Assembly (NCBI GenBank): GCA_028284185.1
Contig: JANQSG010000017.1
Location: forward strand, 124,001-188,000
Source: Kangiella sp.
Lineage (GTDB): Bacteria > Pseudomonadota > Gammaproteobacteria > Enterobacterales > Kangiellaceae
Direction: 5' to 3'
Length of the DNA: 64,000 nucleotides
Below the pieces are notes generated by a model. It was not told where the DNA came from, did no database searches, and worked only from the letters and a program-made list of their open reading frames with translations. Shown here one piece after another: positions 1 to 9,156 of this stretch (positions within the stretch are counted from its first letter, which is position 1; each line of letters starts with the position of its first letter). The translations under genes and the position numbers were made by a program.

Positions 1-497
1 AAAATATCCACACTGGACAATGCTTTTGGGGTTTCCTGCACGAATAAAACTTCTGCCTGACTGTGTTCATCAAAAATTGCCTGAGTCATACGATCATGAA
101 TTAGAGGTTTTAAACGCTCTGCGACCTGATCCTGAATGGCCTCACCATCCGGATTAATAAAATACACCGCAATACCGCGCTCGATACGTTCGATTTTGTC
201 CAATCCGCAATTTTTCGCGATATCGGTAGCTTTGGATGACCAGGGAGAAATAGTGCCCGGACGCGGTACCACTATCATGCGACGTCCTGTATGTTCACTT
301 GCTGGGCGCGTTGGTCCATATTCCAACAAACGTTCTAAAACCTGTAACTCATCCGCCGACAGTTCTGAGTGGGTATGCACATAATGTACATATTCACCAT
401 AAATCTCGGCAACCCGGGGTTCAATGGTTTGAGTCTCTTTTAATAAACGGGCTTTTTGAAAGTCAGAATAAGCAGGATTACCGCGTAATATGAGCAT
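1..497 (-). CDS. purL: PurL N-terminal part (phosphoribosylformylglycinamidine synthase), cut by window edge
   Basis: PurL makes FGAM from FGAR, glutamine and ATP in purine synthesis. My reading of the minus strand from the ATG at 497 gives a protein starting MLILRGNPAYSDFQKARLL and containing RPGTISPWSSKATDIA. Both stretches match the N-terminal (PurS-like) domain of the large single-chain PurL of Gammaproteobacteria. About 165 residues are present; the remaining ~1,130 lie to the left of the window. The frame is open throughout, so the gene looks intact as far as visible. It is divergent from mltF, the same neighbourhood as in E. coli and Pseudomonas. Confidence 0.95.
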   Translation of the reverse strand, partial: MLILRGNPAYSDFQKARLLKETQTIEPRVAEIYGEYVHYVHTHSELSADELQVLERLLEYGPTRPASEHTGRRMIVVPRPGTISPWSSKATDIAKNCGLDKIERIERGIAVYFINPDGEAIQDQVAERLKPLIHDRMTQAIFDEHSQAEVLFVQETPKALSSVDI

Positions 498-582
498 AAA
501 ATTCTCTACTGTTTGCTTGCAGTGGATGATGTCTAGCCGATGGTTATAGGTTTTAAGCCCAGCCCTTAGCTAAAGAGCGCAA

Positions 583-611
583 ATTTTACTCTAAAACACA
601 GATTTTGATAA
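583..611 (-). promoter_or_regulatory. Candidate sigma-70 promoter for purL
   Basis: On the minus strand TTATCA (611-606) and TAAAAT (588-583) are separated by 17 bases, about 85 bases upstream of the purL ATG. The match is partial (4/6 and 5/6). I found no convincing PurR operator around it. Confidence 0.3.
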
Positions 612-715
612 GCCCTGTACCCCTGATTTTACTTGATAAAAGACAAATTTGTACTTTTAAGAAGAATCCAAGCATAATAGAACAAAATTATCATAAGTCA
701 TTGAATTATCAATAG

Positions 716-2170
716 ATGATCAAACGCCTATACCAGTTTTTACAATTATTCCTGATCACTCTGGCACTGATCCTGGTCACTAGTTGTGAAAAGAAGAGCA
801 AAAGCCAGCTGGAGCAAATCCAGCAACGTGGTTTTATCAAGATTTATACCCGTATGGCCCCTACCACCATGTATATTGGCGATGGTGGTTTCACTGGTTT
901 TGAGTTTGAACTGGTCAAACAGTTTGCTGATTTTTTGAATGTGGATGTTCAAATCACCACAGAAAATGATTTGGGCAAAATGCTCCAGGATCTGGAACGA
1001 GGCCATGCAGATCTGATTGCTGCCGGTTTAACCATCACTAAGGAACGTGAAAAGAGAATTCGTTTTGCTCCACCTTATCAGGATATTGTCAGTAAGCTGG
1101 TATATAAACAGGGACAACGCAGGCCTCGCGATTTTTCACAACTTGACGATGGCCTGATGGTTATGGCCAATTCTTCACACTCGGCAATTTTAAAACAGGT
1201 AAAACAAGCTTATCCAGAGGTTAGCTGGCAGGAATCCAGTAAATTAGGCGCGCCGGAATTATTGGAAAAAGTACTTGATGGCAGTATTAAATACACCATT
1301 GTTGACTCCAATGACTTGGAATTAGCACGACAAATTGAACCAGAGTTGGCAGTAGCTTTCAGCGCCTCCAAAACCCAGCAGTTGGCTTGGGCAATGGCTA
1401 AAACTAATGACGATAGTCTCTATGCTAAGTCTATAGAATTTTTCGCTAAAGTTAGAGCTAACGGTACTTTGGATTTCCTGCTTGAACGCTATTACGGTCA
1501 TTTGAAACAGTTCGATTATGTGGATAGCCGTGAATTCCACCGTGCTATTGATAGCCGCTTGCCTGAATTGAAGAATTATTTTATCGAAGCCGCACAAAAT
1601 GATCTCGACTGGCGTTTTTTAGCCGCTATGGGCTATCAGGAGTCCCATTGGAAAGCTGACGCCCGCTCGCCAACCGGTGTTCGCGGTTTAATGATGCTAA
1701 CCCAAAGTACCGCCAAGCAAATGGGTATCAAAAATCGACTCGATGCTGAGCAAAGCATTATTGGTGGCGCTAACTATTTCCGGTTAATGCAGAAGAAAAT
1801 ACCAAAACGTATTCAAAAACCTGATCGCAACTGGTTTGCACTGGCAGGATATAATGTGGGCTTTGGCCATTTGGAAGATGCTCGCCGGTTAGCCCAATCA
1901 CAGGGTGAGAACGCCGATAAATGGCAGGTGATTAAAAACTATTTACCATTATTACGACAAAAAAAGTGGTATTCCAAAACCCGATTTGGTTATGCCAGAG
2001 GCAACGAACCAGTGCGTTATGTTAGAAATATTCGCCAGTATTATGCGGTTTTAGTGCAGCTTTTTAACCAGGATGGCAGTCTCAAAAAAACTGAGCCAGA
2101 GCCCGAATTTGATCAAAACCCCGCTATTGACGAACCAATTGCGGAAGAAGTTATTTCAACTGAAAGCTGA
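716..2170 (+). CDS. mltF: Membrane-bound lytic murein transglycosylase F
   Basis: MltF cleaves the glycan strands of peptidoglycan, leaving 1,6-anhydromuropeptides. The 484-residue protein has an N-terminal export signal ending in a lipobox (LVTSC, Cys24), so it is probably an outer-membrane lipoprotein. Residues about 35-265 form a periplasmic solute-binding (SBP_bac_3) domain. Residues about 285-455 form an SLT lytic transglycosylase domain with the catalytic Glu309 in YQESHW, followed by SPTGVRGLMMLT and the AGYNVG motif. Length and order match MltF. Divergence from purL is the conserved gammaproteobacterial arrangement. The tail after about residue 455 is acidic and not recognisable. It converges with the ATPase gene, leaving one base between the stops. 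Confidence 0.95.
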   Translation: MIKRLYQFLQLFLITLALILVTSCEKKSKSQLEQIQQRGFIKIYTRMAPTTMYIGDGGFTGFEFELVKQFADFLNVDVQITTENDLGKMLQDLERGHADLIAAGLTITKEREKRIRFAPPYQDIVSKLVYKQGQRRPRDFSQLDDGLMVMANSSHSAILKQVKQAYPEVSWQESSKLGAPELLEKVLDGSIKYTIVDSNDLELARQIEPELAVAFSASKTQQLAWAMAKTNDDSLYAKSIEFFAKVRANGTLDFLLERYYGHLKQFDYVDSREFHRAIDSRLPELKNYFIEAAQNDLDWRFLAAMGYQESHWKADARSPTGVRGLMMLTQSTAKQMGIKNRLDAEQSIIGGANYFRLMQKKIPKRIQKPDRNWFALAGYNVGFGHLEDARRLAQSQGENADKWQVIKNYLPLLRQKKWYSKTRFGYARGNEPVRYVRNIRQYYAVLVQLFNQDGSLKKTEPEPEFDQNPAIDEPIAEEVISTES

Positions 2171-2171
2171 A

Positions 2172-3929
2172 TTATAATGAGGCTTTAGGCGCAACTCTTA
2201 AAACTTCTTCAATGGTGGTTTTTCCTGCTGCCACCTTAAAGGCTCCGCTAATCCTTAATAAATTCATACCGTCGGCAATATTTTGACGACGCAATTGCCG
2301 CAAATCCACATTGTCATTAATCATACCTTTCAAATCATCGGTAACGCAGAATAGCTCATAAATACCTTGACGTCCCTGATAACCGGTATTACGACAATAA
2401 TCACAGCCCACAGGTTCAAAAATGGTTTGCGGTACTTCCACTTTTTGATTATCACCGATTAGCGAACGCCAGGCATCCAGATCCAGTTGAGTAGGCTTTT
2501 TGCAGCGATCACATAAGGTTCGCACCAGACGCTGTGCCATCACGCCCAGCATGGTTGCATTTAGCAAATAAGGTTCAACACCAATTTCCATCAAGCGGGT
2601 AATGGCCGAAGTGGCATCATTGGTATGCAAAGTGGAGATGACCAAGTGTCCGGTTAGCGCAGCCTGTACTGCCATATGAGCAGTTTCTTGATCACGGATC
2701 TCGCCAATCATGATAATGTCCGGATCTTGTCTTAATAAAGCTCGAACACCTGAGGCAAAATCCAGATTGATATCATGATGTACCTGCATCTGATTCAATT
2801 TTGGATCAACCATTTCAATCGGATCTTCAATGGTACAAACATTCACTTCACTGGTCGCTAACAAATCGAGTGAGGTGTAAAGGGTGGTGGTTTTACCGGA
2901 ACCCGTGGGCCCAGTTAACAAGACAATTCCTGTTGGGTTTGAAATCAGTTCCCGCCATAAATGCTCGGTTTCCGGCTCTAAACCCAATTGGGAAAAATCT
3001 CTGTCTAAAACTGATGGATCGAAAATACGACCAACAAATTTTTCACCAAAAGCAGTAGGTAAAGTTGATAAGCGCAACTCAATTTCCATACCATCAGGAT
3101 TTTTGGTTTTAACCCGTCCGTCCAGTGGTTTACGCCTTTCCGCCAAATCCATACGACCTAGAATTTTAAAACGAGACACTACCGCATGAGTAATCGAAAT
3201 AGGTAACTGATAAACTTCGTGCAAAACCCCATCAATTCTAAAACGCACCTTGCCAACATCACGCCGCGGCTCAATATGAATATCACTGGCCCTCTGTTTA
3301 AAGGCATATTGTAATAACCAATCCACAATCTGTACTATGTGTTGGTCATTGGCATCAGCTTCTTCTGCGCCTTTTAATTCAATCAACTGTTCCAGATTAC
3401 CAACCGTATTATCACCTTGCAGCTTGGTTTTATTGGCGCCTTTGATTGAAGCGGATAGCTGATAAAATTCTTTTTGATAGCGCTTGATTAAGGCAGGATT
3501 AGCTAATACCGGAATAATGCGCTTGCGTGAAGTTTGCTCCAAACCCTGTACCCATCCCAAATTTTCAGGATCGAGTACCGCAATAATAATAAAGTCGTCC
3601 TTAACTTCGAGCGCTAAAATTTTGTGGCGTTCTGCATAAGCCAACGACATCACCTGAGTCACCGAATCAACGTCAATTTTTAACGGATCAATCTTGTAGT
3701 ATTTAATACCTAAAAAGCCCGCAATATACTTAGTGACAAACTCTTCATCCAGAATTTGACGGCTATCATCATGCTTGGTCAGGCACAGCTCTCCTACCTG
3801 CTCAATTGGCATTAACGCTGGATTTGCCTGGCGCAGATGCACCCGTGCAGCCTGAAACTGCTCTTCGCTGATCCAGCCATCTTTTTTTAACGAATCCAGA
3901 ATTTGAAAATTGGAGAGCATAGCATCCAT
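2172..3929 (-). CDS. GspE/PilB-family secretion or pilus assembly ATPase (orphan)
   Basis: A 585-residue hexameric AAA-type ATPase that in its family powers assembly of type IV pili or type II secretion pseudopili. The N-terminal ~170 residues look like an MshE/GspE N-terminal domain. The core has an Asp box region (ASDIHIEP), Walker A GPTGSGKTT, Walker B region IIMIGEIRD and the His box (LISTLHTND region), followed by a CxxC...CxxC zinc motif (CDRC and CDYC). All key motifs are intact. No pilin, inner-membrane platform, secretin or peptidase gene lies nearby, so its partners must be elsewhere. It is the last gene of a leftward run prfC > tatD-like > this gene. PilB, MshE and GspE cannot be told apart from sequence alone. 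Confidence 0.85.
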   Translation of the reverse strand: MDAMLSNFQILDSLKKDGWISEEQFQAARVHLRQANPALMPIEQVGELCLTKHDDSRQILDEEFVTKYIAGFLGIKYYKIDPLKIDVDSVTQVMSLAYAERHKILALEVKDDFIIIAVLDPENLGWVQGLEQTSRKRIIPVLANPALIKRYQKEFYQLSASIKGANKTKLQGDNTVGNLEQLIELKGAEEADANDQHIVQIVDWLLQYAFKQRASDIHIEPRRDVGKVRFRIDGVLHEVYQLPISITHAVVSRFKILGRMDLAERRKPLDGRVKTKNPDGMEIELRLSTLPTAFGEKFVGRIFDPSVLDRDFSQLGLEPETEHLWRELISNPTGIVLLTGPTGSGKTTTLYTSLDLLATSEVNVCTIEDPIEMVDPKLNQMQVHHDINLDFASGVRALLRQDPDIIMIGEIRDQETAHMAVQAALTGHLVISTLHTNDATSAITRLMEIGVEPYLLNATMLGVMAQRLVRTLCDRCKKPTQLDLDAWRSLIGDNQKVEVPQTIFEPVGCDYCRNTGYQGRQGIYELFCVTDDLKGMINDNVDLRQLRRQNIADGMNLLRISGAFKVAAGKTTIEEVLRVAPKASL

Positions 3930-3997
3930 CTAAATTATTAGTTCAACCACAGGTTAAACTAAATTGTCTTTAAATTCCAATAGTTAGGGGGGCAACT

Positions 3998-4807
3998 TTA
4001 AGATTCAATACGCAAAATTTGTTTGGAATTACGACAAGTAACCTGGGCAATTTCTGACGCCGATTCTTCTCTGAGTTTGCACACTTCATTAAATATATCA
4101 AAGATTTGAAAAGGCGTATTATAGGCTTTTCGACTATTCGCAGGCTTCATATCCGGTGAATTGGTTTCCAACACCATCGCGTCTAATGGCAACTCAGTGA
4201 CCAGCTTACGTAGTTTTACCGCATTCGGATAAGTCATAGCGCCACCAAAGCTTAATTTAAAGCCCATATCCATATAACGCTGGGCTTGTTGCAAACTGCC
4301 ATTAAAAGCATGCACAATCCCACCTTCCTGAAAATCAAGTGCCTTCAAATAAATCAACACATCTTCATGTGCCTTTCGAACGTGTAAAACTACAGGCAAT
4401 TTGGCACTTTTTGCAATTTGAATTTGTGCACTAAATAAATCAATCTGTGCTTTTCTATCCACCTTGGACTCATAATAGTCCAGACCGATTTCGCCAATCG
4501 CCCACAATGGCTTAACCGCCACTGCCAACTCCAAATCACGGATATTTTTCTTGGTATGCTGCGCAAGATAACTAGGATGAAGCCCTACTGCTGAATACAC
4601 CCTTTTTTTAAGCGCCGCTAACTGGCGAATAAAACGCCATTTATCCTGTGTGACGCCAGCAATTAAAATACCTTCGATACCAATCTTTGGCATCCGCTCA
4701 ATAATCGAATCACGTTCTTTATCAAATACCGGAAAATCCAGATGACAAACGCTATCAAAAAGCTTTATTTCAACTTCCTGTTTTGGTTTTTTCCGATTAA
4801 AAAACAT
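3998..4807 (-). CDS. TatD-family metal-dependent hydrolase homologue, YjjV-like, probably active-site altered
   Basis: TatD proteins are TIM-barrel, two-metal deoxyribonucleases/phosphohydrolases. This 269-residue protein follows E. coli YjjV closely over its length (GEIGLDYYES, LHVRKAHED, VHAFNGSLQQAQR, LETNSPDMKP). YjjV is also encoded near prfC in E. coli. Two family metal ligands are changed. The N-terminal HxH motif reads DSVCHLDF, so its first His is Val, and the late Asp in ETD-SPD is Asn (ETNSPD). I checked both codons (GTT and AAT) in the DNA. The Glu of GEIGLD and the other His positions are kept. There is also a basic extension of about 12 residues before the barrel. Hydrolase activity is therefore doubtful. 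Confidence 0.85.
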   Translation of the reverse strand: MFFNRKKPKQEVEIKLFDSVCHLDFPVFDKERDSIIERMPKIGIEGILIAGVTQDKWRFIRQLAALKKRVYSAVGLHPSYLAQHTKKNIRDLELAVAVKPLWAIGEIGLDYYESKVDRKAQIDLFSAQIQIAKSAKLPVVLHVRKAHEDVLIYLKALDFQEGGIVHAFNGSLQQAQRYMDMGFKLSFGGAMTYPNAVKLRKLVTELPLDAMVLETNSPDMKPANSRKAYNTPFQIFDIFNEVCKLREESASEIAQVTCRNSKQILRIES

Positions 4808-4839
4808 AAACCACCAAATTCTTTACAAAATGTTTATTG

Positions 4840-6417
4840 TTAATGCTCTCTGGTTTCAAAGAAACGTACATCTGGCCAGCGTTCCATTGCCAGATTCAAA
4901 TTCACCATAGAAGGTGCCAGATAAGTCCAGTTGTCACCACCATCTAATGCCAGGTTTTGAGCATTTTTATGCTTGAATTGATCAAACATCTTTTCATCAC
5001 CACACTCTACCCAACGAGCCGTAGCAACACTTACCTGATCATAGATGCACTCTACTTTATATTCGTTTTTTAGGCGATGCGCAACCACATCGAACTGTAA
5101 CACCCCCACAGCGCCTAATACCAAATCATTAGACTCCTGAGGTTTAAATACCTGAGTAGCCCCTTCTTCGGATAGTTGTACCAAACCTTTTAACAAGGCC
5201 TTATTCTTCATTGGGTCCTTAAGCCGCACACGACGAAACAGTTCTGGCGCAAAATTGGGAATACCTTTGAACTTTAATACTTCACCTTCGGTAAAAGTGT
5301 CACCAATTTGGATGGTGCCATGATTATGCAAACCGATAATATCACCAGCATAGGCTTCATCCAGATGCTCACGATCACCCGCTAAAAAGGTTAAAGCATT
5401 ATTCACCGCAATATTTTTATCGATGCGTACATGCTTCATTTTCATGCCTTTTTGATATTTTCCACTGCAAATACGTGCAAAAGCAATACGGTCACGGTGT
5501 TGCGGATCCATATTGGCCTGGATTTTGAAAACAAAAGCCGAGAATTTTTCCTCTGTTGCCATTACTTCTCTTATATCCGCTTCACGCGGCAATGGACTAG
5601 GCGCCCATTCCACCAAACCATCGAGCATGTGATTCACACCAAAATTACCGAGCGCCGTACCAAAATAAACCGGGGTTAATTTACCTTCTAAAAATTCTTG
5701 CAGATCAAATTCGTGACTGGCGCCTTGCACTAATTCCAGTTCATCCCTTAAGTCCGCAGCTAATGGACCTACTGCCTGATCCAATTCTGGATTGTTAAGA
5801 CCTTCGATAATACGCTCTTCCTGAATAGTATGACCCTGCCCCGATTGATAAAGATAAATTTTATCTTCAAGGATATGGTAAACCCCTTTAAATTGTTTAC
5901 CCATGCCAATTGGCCATGAAACAGGCGAGCACTTGATTTTTAAGACATCTTCAACCTCATCAAGCAATTCAATCGGATCACGAATATCACGATCCATCTT
6001 GTTCATAAAAGTAACTATCGGCGTATCACGCAGACGGCACACTTCCATCAGTTTAATGGTTCGTGCTTCAACCCCTTTTGCCGCATCAATCACCATTAAC
6101 GCCGAATCTACCGCAGTTAAGGTACGATAAGTATCCTCCGAGAAATCTTCGTGACCAGGCGTATCCAACAAATTAACGGTACGGCCACCATAGGGAAATT
6201 GCATCACCGAAGTCGTTACCGAAATGCCTCGTTGCTTTTCCAGCTCCATCCAGTCTGAAGTTGCATGCTTACCGCCACGCCCTTTGACCACGCCGGCCTC
6301 CTGGATCTGATTACCAAACAACAAAACCTTTTCGGTAATGGTGGTTTTACCGGCATCCGGGTGGGAAATAATCGCAAAGGTACGACGATTTTCAATTTCG
6401 GAAACTAACTTAGACAT
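4840..6417 (-). CDS. prfC: Peptide chain release factor 3
   Basis: RF3 is the GTPase that removes RF1/RF2 from the ribosome after peptide release. At 525 residues it has the family length. Visible motifs are G1 SHPDAGKTT, the G2 region [11 protein letters not shown]3 DTPGHEDF and G4 FMNKMDRD, followed by EF-G-like domains 2 and 3. I prefer the ATG at 6417 over a TTG one codon upstream. A GAGAA sequence lies 5-6 bases before this ATG. It heads the leftward group with the TatD-like and PilB-like genes. The prfC / yjjV / rimI / holD neighbourhood resembles E. coli, but with the GCS2-AstE pair inserted. Confidence 0.97.
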   Translation of the reverse strand: MSKLVSEIENRRTFAIISHPDAGKTTITEKVLLFGNQIQEAGVVKGRGGKHATSDWMELEKQRGISVTTSVMQFPYGGRTVNLLDTPGHEDFSEDTYRTLTAVDSALMVIDAAKGVEARTIKLMEVCRLRDTPIVTFMNKMDRDIRDPIELLDEVEDVLKIKCSPVSWPIGMGKQFKGVYHILEDKIYLYQSGQGHTIQEERIIEGLNNPELDQAVGPLAADLRDELELVQGASHEFDLQEFLEGKLTPVYFGTALGNFGVNHMLDGLVEWAPSPLPREADIREVMATEEKFSAFVFKIQANMDPQHRDRIAFARICSGKYQKGMKMKHVRIDKNIAVNNALTFLAGDREHLDEAYAGDIIGLHNHGTIQIGDTFTEGEVLKFKGIPNFAPELFRRVRLKDPMKNKALLKGLVQLSEEGATQVFKPQESNDLVLGAVGVLQFDVVAHRLKNEYKVECIYDQVSVATARWVECGDEKMFDQFKHKNAQNLALDGGDNWTYLAPSMVNLNLAMERWPDVRFFETREH

Positions 6418-6590
6418 CAAGTTCTCAAGTATTTAAAGCCCAATGGAGCGAATGGCCGGAATTATAAAGGCAAAAACCCAAAATTGACACTCATCAAGTC
6501 CTAAACAGCGGTTTTTATGGCAATTAAAGCGATTGACTCGAATTTGCACTTTATTGATCTATGTCAACTCGGCATCCAGCCCAATTTTTA

Positions 6591-6599
6591 TGGTATAAA
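6591..6599 (+). promoter_or_regulatory. Possible extended -10 for the GCS2-like gene
   Basis: TGGTATAAA fits an extended -10 element (TGnTATAAT-like) about 57 bases before the ATG at 6656. There is no clear -35. It lies in a 238-base divergent gap between prfC and the GCS2-like gene where I see nothing else definite. Confidence 0.25.
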
Positions 6600-6655
6600 A
6601 AACAAGTAGTATTACCAAAAAAATGCCAAAAATAGAATCGCCGTAAGGAACAAAC

Positions 6656-8140
6656 ATGGGCTTATCCATCGATAAAGAAGATTTTTCACCACTGGAGTAT
6701 AAGCAGTTTTCCATCAGGCTCTATCAATGCCTGGATACACTCAAAGAATTGATCCAGAAACCAGGCTTTGGTCAAGGCAAAAAAATGATTGGGGCCGAGC
6801 TGGAAAATTATATTGTCGCTCAAAATGGTCAGGTATTACCCATTAATACCCTGTTAATTGAACAAGCCAAAAATCCTAACTACACAGTTGAACTCAACCG
6901 CTTTAACCTAGAAATCAACCTTGAACCTGAAGCGCTAGACGCCACCGTTTTTAGCCGCTTGCAACACCAGCTGGAAATCAATCAGCAATACTTGCAATCA
7001 ATTGCCGATCAACATCAGGCCAAAATTGTGCCTATTGGTATCTTGCCGACACTTGAAGCAAAGCACCTAATGTCTGAATTTATGACCGATATGGCTCGCT
7101 ATCAGGCTTTATCCAAGTTTCTTTGGCAAAGCCGTGGTAAAGATTTCAGGGTACATATTTCAGGGGATGACGAAGTACAACTAACCAGTCCCCATGTCAC
7201 CCTAGAAGGTGCCAATACTTCATTTCAATTTCACTTGATGGTTGAACACCATAAATTTGCACAGGTTTTTAATGCTATTCAGCTAACGACCCCATTGGTG
7301 CTTGCTATAGCAGCAAATTCGCCAATATTTCTGGGTAAAAGCTTATGGGATGAAACCCGTATTGCCCTCTTTAAACAATCCATCGACAGCCGCCATCGAG
7401 GAAACATGAATTGGCGGCAACCGTCAAGAGTAACCTTTGGTCATGGTTGGGTTCGAGATAATGCCTGGGAGCTGTTTGCCGAAACGGTAGCTCTGTACAA
7501 ACCTATTTTTCCTATTCTTTCAGAGCAGGATCCACTCGAAGCTACTAGCCAAGGGGAAATTCCCAAACTGGAAGAACTCAGCTTGCATATGGGTACTACC
7601 TGGCCCTGGAATCGACCAGTTTATAGCCATCATGATGGTGGTCATGTGCGCATTGAGATGCGCGCTATGCCGGCCGGACCAAGCGCTATAGATATGTGTG
7701 CCAATGCTGCTTTTGCTACTGGTCTGGCACTTGGCATCCAGTCCAATATTGAAGAGCAATTGGCTGTAATGCCTTTTAGATTTGCTGAATATAATTTTTA
7801 TCGTGCAGCACAAAACGGGCTGGAGGCCAATATTTTATGGCCCGATGCCAAACAACATCAAATCGTAGAAATGCCGATAAGCCAAGTGATAGAGCAGATG
7901 CTACCGATAGCAGCACAAGGTCTATCCAAACTCGACATTGCCCAGGAAGAAAGCAATTTTTATCTGGGAATTATTCAAAAACGAATAAAACAAAAAATTT
8001 CTGGTGCCCGTTGGCAAAAATATATGTTATATAAGCTGGAACAAAATTCCAATCGACAACAGGCCTGCAGCGATATGCTCAATATGTATATGCAACAACA
8101 AGAAACCGGCAAACCCGTCACCGAGTGGCCATTAAAATAA
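6656..8140 (+). CDS. GCS2-family glutamate-cysteine ligase-like carboxylate-amine ligase
   Basis: The 494-residue protein resembles the GCS2 branch of glutamate-cysteine ligases, which use ATP to join an amino group to the gamma-carboxyl of glutamate or a similar acid. Supporting motifs are GAELENYIV at residues 46-54 (ExE metal/ATP ligands), ELNRFNLEINLEP, and late in the protein the HHDGGHVRIEMRAMPAGPSAIDM segment with the RxExR pattern. It is not the E. coli GshA type. A good ribosome site (AAGGA) precedes the ATG. It is followed after 6 bases by the AstE-like gene, so the two are surely co-expressed. The true substrate is not shown by the sequence: glutathione synthesis is possible, but a different gamma-glutamyl or amide product is equally plausible. 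Confidence 0.75.
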   Translation: MGLSIDKEDFSPLEYKQFSIRLYQCLDTLKELIQKPGFGQGKKMIGAELENYIVAQNGQVLPINTLLIEQAKNPNYTVELNRFNLEINLEPEALDATVFSRLQHQLEINQQYLQSIADQHQAKIVPIGILPTLEAKHLMSEFMTDMARYQALSKFLWQSRGKDFRVHISGDDEVQLTSPHVTLEGANTSFQFHLMVEHHKFAQVFNAIQLTTPLVLAIAANSPIFLGKSLWDETRIALFKQSIDSRHRGNMNWRQPSRVTFGHGWVRDNAWELFAETVALYKPIFPILSEQDPLEATSQGEIPKLEELSLHMGTTWPWNRPVYSHHDGGHVRIEMRAMPAGPSAIDMCANAAFATGLALGIQSNIEEQLAVMPFRFAEYNFYRAAQNGLEANILWPDAKQHQIVEMPISQVIEQMLPIAAQGLSKLDIAQEESNFYLGIIQKRIKQKISGARWQKYMLYKLEQNSNRQQACSDMLNMYMQQQETGKPVTEWPLK

Positions 8141-8146
8141 AAATCT

Positions 8147-9145
8147 ATGTATCAAATTATAAACTCTCAACAATTAACGCTGCCCGATAGTGCTGAAGAT
8201 TGGCTACAACAATTAAGCCGCCCCACCATTATCGAAATTACTGGTTCTGACAAAAGTCGCTGGCGAATTTTTAGCGTCTTGATTCACGGCAATGAACCTT
8301 CTGGTTTTATGGCGGCTTTTAATTATCTAAAACAAAATCCACAACCTTATACTAACATTGCTATTTGTATTTCCTCGATTCGAGCGGCAAAACTTAAACC
8401 ACGCTTTAGCCACCGTTTTGTACCAGGCGAATTTGATCTGAACAGGCGCTTTGGACGCCTTGATTGTCGTGATCAGGTTTCTGAACTGGCTAGAGATTTA
8501 ACCGATTACCTGCGTTCCAAAAACCCGGAGTTTGTGATTGATTTACACAATACTTCCGGTCAAGGCCCTGCTTTTTCTGTATCCATCAGCGATCATCCGA
8601 GTATCAGAAAACTGACGGCTGTGTTCAGCGACAAAATGGTACTTACTCAATTAATCGTTGGCTCACTGATGGAGCAGAACTTTAATTGCCCCACTGTGAC
8701 CATTGAATGCGGTTATATGCAAGATCCTCAGGCCGATAAAATCGCTTTAACAGGCTTAGAACGCCTAACCAGTATTCCATCAATCGATGAGTTAGACGAA
8801 GAACCCATTAGCCTGTTTTCTCACCCGCTAAGAGTGCAGGTGCAACCAGGAACCTCAGTTGACTATGCGGCAGAATATAATCCAGATGTTGATATCACAC
8901 TAAGAAAAGATATTGGTCAGTTGAATTATAATAAAACTAAAGCAGGAACTCATATTGGTTGGATCAACCGTAAATTAGAGCAGTCGCTCAGCGCCAATAA
9001 TGAGCATAATGAAAATACCATCGATAGCCTATTTGAGGTTTCTAATAACCAGTTATTGATCAAAAAAGACTGTTATATTTTTATGGCCACCTCAGTTCTG
9101 GAGATTGCACTTAACGACTGTTTGTTTTATGTAGCCGATGCTTAG
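8147..9145 (+). CDS. AstE/aspartoacylase-family zinc deacylase
   Basis: A 332-residue zinc hydrolase of the succinylglutamate desuccinylase/aspartoacylase family, which cleaves N-acyl amino acids. Metal-site motifs are present: HGNEPSG at residues 47-53 (His47, Glu50), DLHN at 132-135 (His134), and the likely catalytic Glu187 in TIECGY. The last ~100 residues form the family's C-terminal beta domain. It begins 6 bases after the GCS2-like gene and must act with it. It is not next to the ast genes at 29-32 kb. It could still be the missing AstE of that pathway, but its neighbour argues for another substrate. It converges with rimI. Confidence 0.8.
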   Translation: MYQIINSQQLTLPDSAEDWLQQLSRPTIIEITGSDKSRWRIFSVLIHGNEPSGFMAAFNYLKQNPQPYTNIAICISSIRAAKLKPRFSHRFVPGEFDLNRRFGRLDCRDQVSELARDLTDYLRSKNPEFVIDLHNTSGQGPAFSVSISDHPSIRKLTAVFSDKMVLTQLIVGSLMEQNFNCPTVTIECGYMQDPQADKIALTGLERLTSIPSIDELDEEPISLFSHPLRVQVQPGTSVDYAAEYNPDVDITLRKDIGQLNYNKTKAGTHIGWINRKLEQSLSANNEHNENTIDSLFEVSNNQLLIKKDCYIFMATSVLEIALNDCLFYVADA

Positions 9146-9156
9146 AGCCAACCTTA

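Noticed and set aside
540-600. Possible PurR site near the purL promoter (GCGCAAATTT)
   Set aside because: Only a half-site; the palindromic other half is missing.
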